From Verrucomicrobiales bacterium (GTDB taxonomy: Bacteria; Verrucomicrobiota; Verrucomicrobiia; Verrucomicrobiales; DEV007), in the NCBI GenBank assembly GCA_023253615.1, contig JALRFZ010000690.1, positions 1-7,899 of the forward strand: a stretch of 7,899 bases of DNA, written 5' to 3'. Positions 1-5,057 of this stretch are shown one piece after another. Below the pieces are notes generated by a model. It ran no database searches. It was not told the origin of the DNA and worked only from the letters and a program-made list of their open reading frames with translations. Within the stretch, counting starts at the first letter, position 1. Each line of letters begins with the position of its first letter. The translations under genes and the position numbers were made by a program.

Positions 1-1
1 G

Positions 2-202
2 GGCAAGCCCGCCGAGATCATCGAAAAGATCATCGACGGCAAGCTCGGCAAGTTCTACTCGATCAACTGCCTTCTCGACCAGCCTTTCATCAAGGACAAC
101 GACAAGACGATCCAGGCTCTCCTCGACGATCTGTCCAAGGCCGCCGGCGACACCGTCACCGTCACCCGATTCAGCCGCTACGCCGTCGGCGAAGAGTCCT
201 GA
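2..202 (+). CDS. tsf: Translation elongation factor Ts, C-terminal part (5' truncated by window edge)
   Basis: EF-Ts is the cytoplasmic nucleotide-exchange factor that recycles EF-Tu from the GDP to the GTP form. Only the last 66 residues are present, reading in frame from base 2 to TGA at 200-202. The segment carries the family's characteristic C-terminal blocks: the GK(P)xxIIxKIIxGKLxKFY stretch (residues 1-18 of the fragment), then NCLLDQPFIKD (about 21-31), and a final helix-strand portion ending in the TRFxRYxVGE motif typical of bacterial EF-Ts. rpsB is the usual upstream neighbour in bacteria but lies outside the window. The gene ends in a strong intrinsic terminator, so it closes its transcription unit. 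Identification is from motif recognition and is secure; nothing looks unusual. Confidence 0.96.
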   Translation, partial: GKPAEIIEKIIDGKLGKFYSINCLLDQPFIKDNDKTIQALLDDLSKAAGDTVTVTRFSRYAVGEES

Positions 203-215
203 TCCCCGATCGAAG

Positions 216-232
216 GCGGACGAAACGTCCGC
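216..232 (+). other. Small perfect hairpin between the tsf stop and its terminator
   Basis: GCGGACG (216-222) and CGTCCGC (226-232) form a perfect 7-bp stem with an AAA loop, 13 nt after the tsf stop. No T-run follows, so it is not itself a terminator. It may protect the tsf mRNA 3' end or pause polymerase ahead of the main terminator. The structure is visible in the sequence; the role is a guess. Confidence 0.45.
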
Positions 233-243
233 ATCCCCTTTGA

Positions 244-275
244 AGCCCGGTTCCCGAAAGGGGCCGGGCTTTTTT
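244..275 (+). terminator. Intrinsic terminator of the tsf transcription unit
   Basis: AGCCCGG (244-250) pairs with CCGGGCT (264-270). The stem continues, after a T251 bulge and a T252-G263 wobble, as CCC (253-255) with GGG (260-262), closed by a GAAA tetraloop (256-259). Six Ts follow (270-275). A GC-rich stem, a stable tetraloop and a T-tract are the classical Rho-independent signature. On the opposite strand only two Ts follow the stem, so it is unlikely to stop the leftward M20D transcript. Confidence 0.93.
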
Positions 276-310
276 GTAGCCGCGGCCGAAAAGGTCCCGG
301 TCGCGGGCGT

Positions 311-450
311 GGCCTACGGAATACGCTGAAAACACGGAAACGTGGACGTTGGGATGGAAGGTGCGGTGCTGCTCTGTGTCCTGGCGCTGTCCACGTGCAC
401 CGGAGGATTTTACTCTCTCCCTTCCGTGTATTCGGTGTGTTCCGTAGGCC
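311..450. repeat. 140-bp imperfect inverted-repeat element (REP/MITE-like candidate)
   Basis: The left arm (311-339) and the reverse complement of the right arm (422-450) match at 25 of 29 positions, including a perfect 11-base outer block (GGCCTACGGAA) and a perfect 8-base inner block (ACACGGAA). Within each arm GAA recurs every 9 bp, so each arm is about three degenerate 9-mer units. Directly inside the left arm, ACGTGGAC (340-347) has a perfect complement GTCCACGT at 389-396. The right side carries about 25 extra bases (397-421) before the outer arm, so the fold is asymmetric. The element lies between convergent 3' ends (tsf and the M20D gene), the usual position of REP-like elements. There is no transposase, and no target-site duplication is obvious. 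It could be a dispersed non-autonomous repeat or an mRNA 3'-end structure. Confidence 0.7.
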
Positions 451-478
451 GCCTTTTCGATGGCCCGGCCGCGTCCCG

Positions 479-1813
479 TCACTTTCCGTCGCTGAGAAAA
501 TCGCAGATCACGCCGGCCATGCCTGCGACACCGGTCTTGAGGCATTCCTCATCGACATCGAAAGCCGGGGTGTGGATCTCGCCCTTGATCCCTTTCGCTT
601 CGTTCGCGACCCCGAGCCGGAAGTAGAAGCCCGGACTCACTTTGGCGAAGTGGGAAAAATCCTCGCCCCCCATCCCCGGGACCGACTCGATCACATTCGC
701 GTCTCCCGCGATGCGGCGGAGGATCGGAAGGGTCGCATCGACCAGCTTGGGATCATTGTAGACGCTCGGATACCCCTTCCGGTAATCGAGGGTGTGGCTC
801 GCGCCGTGGGCGGCGGTGATGCCGTCGAGGATCTGGTACATCATCTTCATCACCGAATCGCGGAAGGCCTCGTCATAGGTTCGCACCGTGCCGGTGAAGC
901 GGACTTCGTCGGCGAGGATGTTGTGGCGTTGTCCGCCCTGGATCGTTCCGACCGTGAGCACGAGCGGCTGCCGCGTGTCGGTGCGGCGGCTCCGGATCGT
1001 TTGCAGCGCCGTGATCGCCTCGGCCGCAACGGTGATCGCATCGACGCCGCGTTGCGGGGCCGAGCCGTGGGCCATCGTCCCTTTGATGACGACTTCGAAG
1101 GTGTCGCTGTTGGCGCTGTCGTATCCCGAGGTGTAGGAAAACTGACCCGCCTCGAGGTAGCGCGTCGTCTCCAGATCGGCACCTTTGGGGGTGATCGTCG
1201 GACGGCAATGCAGGGCGAAGACGGCCTCGGGCCGGGGATTCTCCATCGCTCCCTCGGCGACCATTTGCTTCGCACCCCAGTCACCTTCGTAATCGATCGG
1301 CATGCCTTCTTCCGCAGGCTGGAAAAGAAACTTCACCGTGCCGGAGAATTCCTCCCGGTGTTTTGCGAGGACCTCGGCCACCCCGAGCGCAACGGTGGTG
1401 TGGACATCGTGACCGCAGGCGTGCATCACCCCCGGGTTCCGGGAGCGGTAGGGTTTGCTGCTGAGCTGGGTGATCGGCAGGGCGTCCATGTCGGCGCGCA
1501 GGGCGACGCAGCGGTCGCTCTCGCCGCCCTTGCCGTGGAGGAGGGCGACGATGCCGTGCTTCGCCACGCCCGTCTCCACCTCGAGGCCGAGTTCGGTGAG
1601 TCGCTTCGCGACGTAGGCGGCCGTTTTATCCTCCTCGTTCGAGAGTTCGGGATTCGCGTGGAGATGGCGGCGGGTCTCGACGAGTATGGGAAAGAGTTCG
1701 TCGATGGTCTTGGCGAAGATCGCGTCGCGTTCCGATCCCGGAGCTGGTTGGGTGAAGGCAGTGCAGAGGAGTGTCGCGATGCCGGCACTAGCGGAGAGAA
1801 AGGATGATTTCAT
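479..1813 (-). CDS. Exported M20D-family amidohydrolase (hippurate hydrolase / N-acyl-amino-acid amidohydrolase type)
   Basis: This is a 444-residue zinc/manganese-dependent enzyme of the M20D group, which cleaves amide bonds of N-acylated or aromatic-acylated amino acids. The true substrate cannot be read from sequence. Numbered from ATG 1813: a Sec signal peptide (about 1-26); the RHLHANPELSNEE block (about 49-61); RADMDALP (about 106-113); HACGHD (131-136); FQPAEEG (about 164-170); and a lid/dimerisation domain (about 210-330) with MAHGSAP near 247-253. The C-terminal block is GMGGEDF (about 380-386), with the last ligand in IHTP. The expected metal ligands are all present: C133, H135, H202, H414 and catalytic/ligand E168-E169. 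Start choice: ATG 1813 gives a clean signal peptide and lies 7 nt after a candidate -10. The in-frame ATG at 1825 falls inside that -10, and the TTG at 1867 lacks support. The redoxin gene lies 65 bp upstream on the same strand. Most relatives of this family are cytoplasmic, so an exported copy is somewhat unusual. Confidence 0.92.
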   Translation of the reverse strand: MKSSFLSASAGIATLLCTAFTQPAPGSERDAIFAKTIDELFPILVETRRHLHANPELSNEEDKTAAYVAKRLTELGLEVETGVAKHGIVALLHGKGGESDRCVALRADMDALPITQLSSKPYRSRNPGVMHACGHDVHTTVALGVAEVLAKHREEFSGTVKFLFQPAEEGMPIDYEGDWGAKQMVAEGAMENPRPEAVFALHCRPTITPKGADLETTRYLEAGQFSYTSGYDSANSDTFEVVIKGTMAHGSAPQRGVDAITVAAEAITALQTIRSRRTDTRQPLVLTVGTIQGGQRHNILADEVRFTGTVRTYDEAFRDSVMKMMYQILDGITAAHGASHTLDYRKGYPSVYNDPKLVDATLPILRRIAGDANVIESVPGMGGEDFSHFAKVSPGFYFRLGVANEAKGIKGEIHTPAFDVDEECLKTGVAGMAGVICDFLSDGK

Positions 1814-1820
1814 CCTTCCG

Positions 1821-1849
1821 AGCATAGGAAATTCCGGATTCGCCGGCAA
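1821..1849 (-). promoter_or_regulatory. Candidate sigma70-type promoter of the M20D gene, giving a (nearly) leaderless mRNA
   Basis: On the minus strand, TTGCCG (1849-1844) is followed by a 17-bp spacer and TATGCT (1826-1821). The start codon ATG 1813 follows 7 nt later, which puts the expected transcription start at or within a base or two of the A of ATG. The -10 region, TTTCCTATGCTCGG, matches 12 of 14 bases with the one before the FAD oxidoreductase gene. No SD at proper spacing exists; GGAAGG abuts the ATG directly. The promoter call is inference from consensus likeness. Confidence 0.45.
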
Positions 1850-1878
1850 GCCGTGATCTGCTTCCAATCGCGCCGGAT

Positions 1879-2442
1879 TCAGGGCAACAGGTTGATCGCG
1901 CAGCCCATCGCTTCGGTCTTCGGCGTGGCGACGGGTTTGCCTTCGCGGATCGCGGTGAGGGCGTCGCGCAGATCGTGCGTCTTGATCTCGCGCTGGCGTT
2001 TCGTGGGGCCGAGGTAGAGATCGTTGATGCGGCCCTGGTAGAGCATTTTGCCATCGGGCGCGACCACCACCACCTCGGGAGTGGTCTTGGCACCCAGTTG
2101 TTTGGCGAGCTGCTGGTTGCCGTCGGTCAGGACCGGCGCGGTGAATTCCATCATCGTCGCATGTTGCTTGCGGTCGGTCTCGCTCACGGAGGTATCGGAG
2201 TGGACAATGCGGAAAACAAAGTCGTCCGCGAAGTCCTTTGCAATGGCATTCATCTCCTCGCCGAACTTGTTCGAGGTCGGACAGTAGGGGGAGACGAAGA
2301 AGATCACCGCGCCTTTCCTGCCTTCGGCATCGAGCGGCGCAACGCCTTTGCCCTCGAGATCCGGGAGTACGAGCGGCGCGGCGGTGGCCAGGGACGCGAC
2401 GGCGAAGGAGAAAAGGATCGGGAGCGGAAAGAAGCGGTTCAT
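1879..2442 (-). CDS. Exported thioredoxin-fold redoxin with a CPxS active site
   Basis: This 187-residue protein resembles the AhpC/TSA-redoxin proteins common in Planctomycetes and Verrucomicrobia. From ATG 2442: a Sec signal peptide (about 1-22, cleavage near ATAA); a first beta strand and FFVSPYCPTSNKF (48-60) with active-site C54 and serine at the resolving position (S57); KTTPE with the cis-proline P122; and a strand-turn with DGKMLYQGRINDLY (130-143). A conserved-looking C-terminal Gly-Cys (G180-C181) stands seven residues from the end. With CPTS instead of CxxC, a simple dithiol reductase is unlikely. C181 could act as resolving cysteine, or the protein could be a peroxidase-like or thiol/metal-binding envelope protein. 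The ORF extends upstream in frame to 2586, but that extension has no signal peptide and would overlap the divergent promoter region, so 2442 is chosen. It may be co-transcribed with the M20D gene 65 bp downstream. Confidence 0.85.
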   Translation of the reverse strand: MNRFFPLPILFSFAVASLATAAPLVLPDLEGKGVAPLDAEGRKGAVIFFVSPYCPTSNKFGEEMNAIAKDFADDFVFRIVHSDTSVSETDRKQHATMMEFTAPVLTDGNQQLAKQLGAKTTPEVVVVAPDGKMLYQGRINDLYLGPTKRQREIKTHDLRDALTAIREGKPVATPKTEAMGCAINLLP

Positions 2443-2450
2443 CGGCTCAT

Positions 2451-2479
2451 GGTTTACCGCTTCCCGCCTCCCGGAGCAA
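2451..2479 (-). promoter_or_regulatory. Weak candidate promoter of the redoxin gene
   Basis: On the minus strand, TTGCTC (2479-2474), a 17-bp spacer and TAAACC (2456-2451) stand 8 nt before ATG 2442. The -10 matches the consensus at only 3 of 6 positions. The geometry (CTTG at -35, 17-bp spacer, -10 ending 7-8 nt before ATG) repeats that of the M20D promoter, which is the main reason to list it. Confidence 0.28.
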
Positions 2480-2536
2480 GCCCACAGAGAGCAGGCGGCA
2501 GGTATTGCCCCGGCGCGAAGTCGTCCCCCGCGAGGC

Positions 2537-2565
2537 TTGACCAATCGGGCCGCGCTCCCGAATCT
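2537..2565 (+). promoter_or_regulatory. Weak candidate promoter of the esterase-amidohydrolase fusion gene
   Basis: TTGACC (2537-2542) is a good -35 match (5 of 6). Seventeen bp downstream lies GAATCT (2560-2565), a poor -10. GAAAAT at 2569-2574 is a better -10 hexamer but the spacing is wrong. The implied leader would be about 15-20 nt without a well-placed SD. Only the -35 is convincing. Confidence 0.25.
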
Positions 2566-2588
2566 GGAGAAAATCCCCTCCATCATCC

Positions 2589-5039
2589 ATGATCGAACGC
2601 CGCTTCCTTTCCCTGCTTTTCGCCTGCCTCTCGACTTCGTGGATCAGCGCTCAGGAAGTAGTGCCGCCGGCGAAGGAAAACTTCCACCTCTACCTCCTCG
2701 TCGGCCAGTCGAACATGGCGGGTCGCGGTGTCGTCGAGCCGCAGGACCAGAAAGCCGATCCGCGCGTGCTCATGTTCGATCGCGAAGGGCGCTGGGTGCC
2801 GGCGGTCGATCCGATGCATTGGGACAAACCCACCGCCGGCGTCGGGCTGGGGCGCAGCTTCGCGTCCGAGATCGCCAAGGCGCATCCCGGTGTCACCATC
2901 GGGCTCATTCCCTGTGCCGCGGGTGGATCGTCCATTGACACTTGGAAGCCGGGTGTGATGCACGACCAGACACGGTCCTATCCCTGGGATGACACGGTCA
3001 AGCGTTTGAAAGCGGCACTGCCCTCCGGCACCTTGAAAGGCATCCTGTGGCATCAAGGCGAGAGCGATTGCAAACCGGACCTCGCGCCGGCCTACGAAGC
3101 GAAGCTGCTCGATCTCGTGGCGCGCTTTCGGGCTTTGTCAGGATCTCCCGAGGTCCCCTTCCTCGTCGGGCAGATGGGGAAATTCCCCGACGTTCCATGG
3201 ACACCGGAGATCACGATGATCGATGCCGTGCATCGCCGCCTCCCGACGCTCGTCGATCGTTGTGCTTTTGTCTCCGCCGAGGGGCTCGCGCACAAGGGCG
3301 ATAAGATCCATTTTGATTCGGCCTCCTTCCGGGAACTGGGTCGTCGCTACGCCGCCGCTTACCTGCGTCTGGAGACGCTCGCTGCAGAAGCGGTGGCCGA
3401 TACCATCTATGTGAAAGGCAGGATCATCACCCTCGATCCGGCCGAGTCGGTTGCCGAAGCGATCGCGGTGAAGGACGGCCGCATCCTCGCCGTCGGCACG
3501 ACTGCCGCGATCGAAGCCCTCGCCGGCCCCGCGACCCGGCGCGTCGATCTCGCCGGTCGAACCGTCGTACCCGGGTTCATCGAGAGCCACTGTCACTCCC
3601 TCGGGGCGGCGCGTGCCGCCCTCGATGGCGACTACGCCGAGCTGAGGAGCATCGCCGAGGTGCAGGACTGGATCCGCCGCCGTGCCGCCGGGGTCCCGGC
3701 GGGGACCTGGATCGAAGTGCCGCGAAACGAGATCACCCGCCTCATCGAACAGCGCTTTCCGACACCGGAAGAACTCGATGCGGCGACCACCGAGCATCCC
3801 GTGGTGTTCGTCTCGGTCACGAAGACGGTGCTGAACTCCGCCGGCTGGAAGATCCTGGGCCTCGACGACCCCGCCGCCACCCTGCCCGACGGTGAAGTCG
3901 TGCGGGAGGAAGGAAAACCGGTGCTGATGCGCGGAGGCCAAGCCTCGCTGCGGAAGCACATGCCCGCGCCGAAGGTCCATGACTCCGGGGCGATCCTCGC
4001 GAAACACGAGGAGTTGGTCAGGGTCTACAATTCGGTTGGCATCACCACGATCTTCGAGCGGGCGATGGATCGCGTGGGTTTCGATACCTTCCGCGAACAA
4101 GCCGCGAAAGGCCGTCTCAAGGTCCGCGTGCGTGGCACCTTCCGTTTCTCCGCGAAGGACGCGGCCGGCGTCGAAGCCTATCTCGACCGACTCGGTCTCG
4201 CTCCGGGCGAGGGCGATGATCACGTCCGTGCCACCTGCTTGAAGATCACCGTCGATGGCGGCATCCACTGGGGCACGACCTGGCTCAGCGAGCCGCACGG
4301 GGAGAAACGCACCGCCTTTTACCGCAACACCGATCCCGCCTACACCGGCACGCAGAGCTACACGCCGGCGCAGATGGAGGCCATCTTCGGCGCCGCCAAC
4401 GCGAAGGGCTGGCCCATGAGCGCCCACGTCACCGGCGACGGCGGGGCCATGGCCGTGCTCGGTGCCGTCGAGACGGTCGCGAAATCGCAGCCCGACATCC
4501 GCGACCGCCGCTTCAACCTCATCCACTGCTATTTCCCCACGCCGGAGATGGCGGCGCTCGCGAAGTCGCTCAACGCGGGCGTCGACACGCAAGGCTACCT
4601 CTATGAGCGCGACGCCGATTTCATCGCGAAGATCTACGGTGGCGCTTGGGCCGATCGTTTCATGGGCCTCGGCGAGTGGGTGAAGGCCGGCGTGCCCGTG
4701 GGGCTCAACAGCGATCACATGATCGGCTTCGACCCCGACCGGGCCATGAATTCCTTCCGTCCCGCCCTGATGCTCGACATCGCCGTGAACCGGCGCGACG
4801 ACCGTGGCAAGGTCTTTGGAGAACACCAGCGGCTCAGTCGTCTCGACGCCCTGCGGACGCTCACGGTCTGGCCGGCGTGGTTGAGCTTTGACGAGGAGAA
4901 ACTCGGCACCCTCGAGCCGGGCAAGCTCGCAGACTTCGCCGTGCTCGACCAAGACTACCTGGAGTGCCCCGCCGAAGAGATCCGGAAAATCGAGGTGGTG
5001 AAAACGGTGATGGGCGGCGAGGTGGTGTTTGAGAAGTGA
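2589..5039 (+). CDS. Exported fusion: CE6/SASA-type SGNH esterase + YtcJ-type metal amidohydrolase
   Basis: This 816-residue protein joins two complete enzymes. Residues 1-21 are a Sec signal peptide (cleavage near ISA-QE). Residues about 30-262 are a sialate-O-acetylesterase-like (SASA, carbohydrate esterase 6) SGNH hydrolase: GQSNMAGRG with nucleophile S41, IPCAAGGSSIDTW (about 107-119), WHQGESD (154-160) and DKIHF with the Asp/His pair D238/H241. Such domains remove O-acyl (usually acetyl) groups from sugars. Residues about 268-816 are a full YtcJ/Amidohydro_3 hydrolase: ADTIYVKGRIITLD (270-283), VPGFIESHCHS with metal ligands H334 and H336, K552 in KITVDGG, H613 in AHVTGDGG, H646 in LIHCYF and D709 in LNSDH, then the ADFAVLD closing strand. 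Relatives hydrolyse N-acyl amides, but the substrate is unknown. The domains abut at about residue 262-270 with no linker or stop. A GTG at 3393 could be an internal start, though nothing demands it. All catalytic residues in both halves are intact. Confidence 0.9.
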   Translation: MIERRFLSLLFACLSTSWISAQEVVPPAKENFHLYLLVGQSNMAGRGVVEPQDQKADPRVLMFDREGRWVPAVDPMHWDKPTAGVGLGRSFASEIAKAHPGVTIGLIPCAAGGSSIDTWKPGVMHDQTRSYPWDDTVKRLKAALPSGTLKGILWHQGESDCKPDLAPAYEAKLLDLVARFRALSGSPEVPFLVGQMGKFPDVPWTPEITMIDAVHRRLPTLVDRCAFVSAEGLAHKGDKIHFDSASFRELGRRYAAAYLRLETLAAEAVADTIYVKGRIITLDPAESVAEAIAVKDGRILAVGTTAAIEALAGPATRRVDLAGRTVVPGFIESHCHSLGAARAALDGDYAELRSIAEVQDWIRRRAAGVPAGTWIEVPRNEITRLIEQRFPTPEELDAATTEHPVVFVSVTKTVLNSAGWKILGLDDPAATLPDGEVVREEGKPVLMRGGQASLRKHMPAPKVHDSGAILAKHEELVRVYNSVGITTIFERAMDRVGFDTFREQAAKGRLKVRVRGTFRFSAKDAAGVEAYLDRLGLAPGEGDDHVRATCLKITVDGGIHWGTTWLSEPHGEKRTAFYRNTDPAYTGTQSYTPAQMEAIFGAANAKGWPMSAHVTGDGGAMAVLGAVETVAKSQPDIRDRRFNLIHCYFPTPEMAALAKSLNAGVDTQGYLYERDADFIAKIYGGAWADRFMGLGEWVKAGVPVGLNSDHMIGFDPDRAMNSFRPALMLDIAVNRRDDRGKVFGEHQRLSRLDALRTLTVWPAWLSFDEEKLGTLEPGKLADFAVLDQDYLECPAEEIRKIEVVKTVMGGEVVFEK

Positions 5040-5057
5040 GCCGCCTCACTCCACCTC
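5019..5057. terminator. Hairpin embracing both stop codons of two convergent genes
   Basis: AGTGAG (5035-5040) and CTCACT (5045-5050) form a perfect 6-bp stem with a CCGC loop. Directly outside, GAGGTGG (5019-5025) pairs with CCACCTC (5051-5057), leaving a 9-nt bulge on the left (5026-5034). The TGA of the fusion gene (5037-5039) lies in one inner arm and that of the FAD oxidoreductase (complement of 5046-5048) in the other. There is no T-tract on either strand, so efficient Rho-independent termination is doubtful. It may act as a bidirectional pause or 3'-end stabiliser. The pairing is visible; the function is inferred. Confidence 0.4.

Larger units (their letters stand above)
203..478. other. 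Convergent intergenic region tsf / M20D amidohydrolase (276 bp)
   Basis: No gene is supported here. A 94-codon reading frame starting at 342 runs out of the repeat element into the antisense of the M20D gene, resembles no known protein and is taken as spurious. The stretch holds the tsf hairpin and terminator (216-275), a featureless linker (276-310), the inverted-repeat element (311-450) and 28 bp before the M20D stop. No intrinsic terminator with a T-tract is visible for the leftward M20D transcript; the inverted repeat is the only sizeable structure it would meet. Confidence 0.7.
2443..2588. promoter_or_regulatory. Divergent intergenic region between redoxin and esterase-amidohydrolase genes
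   Basis: These 146 bp separate two divergently transcribed genes and must hold both promoters if each is transcribed separately. It contains the weak redoxin promoter (2451-2479), the word CCGGCGCGA (2510-2518) also found upstream of the M20D and FAD genes, and TTGACC (2537-2542). GGAGA at 2566-2570 is too far (18 nt) from ATG 2589 to be a normal SD. Confidence 0.5.

Noticed and set aside
395..1807. 470-codon open frame on the plus strand
   Set aside because: It lies opposite the M20D gene, whose metal ligands and family motifs are unmistakable. The plus-strand translation is Arg/Asp/Val-rich with no recognisable domain, a typical GC-rich antisense shadow.
1814..1867. Upstream in-frame starts of the M20D gene (ATG 1825, TTG 1867)
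   Set aside because: The ATG at 1825 lies within the candidate -10 TATGCT, and the TTG at 1867 would overlap the promoter and put 18 residues before the signal peptide without an SD.
2618..2635. Possible lipobox (LFAC) in the fusion protein signal peptide, and LLC in the M20D one
   Set aside because: The position before the cysteine (Leu in LLC) or the -2 Phe does not fit the usual lipobox, and normal signal peptidase I sites lie downstream.
3138..4952. 604-codon open frame on the minus strand inside the fusion gene
   Set aside because: It is antisense to the fully motif-supported YtcJ half. Its composition (Arg, His, Glu, Gly-rich) and lack of motifs mark it as a codon-bias artefact.
4991..5027. 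Direct repeat CGAGGTGGTG at 4991-5000 and 5018-5027
   Set aside because: It encodes two Glu-Val-Val stretches in the end of the amidohydrolase and is explained by coding plus codon bias.
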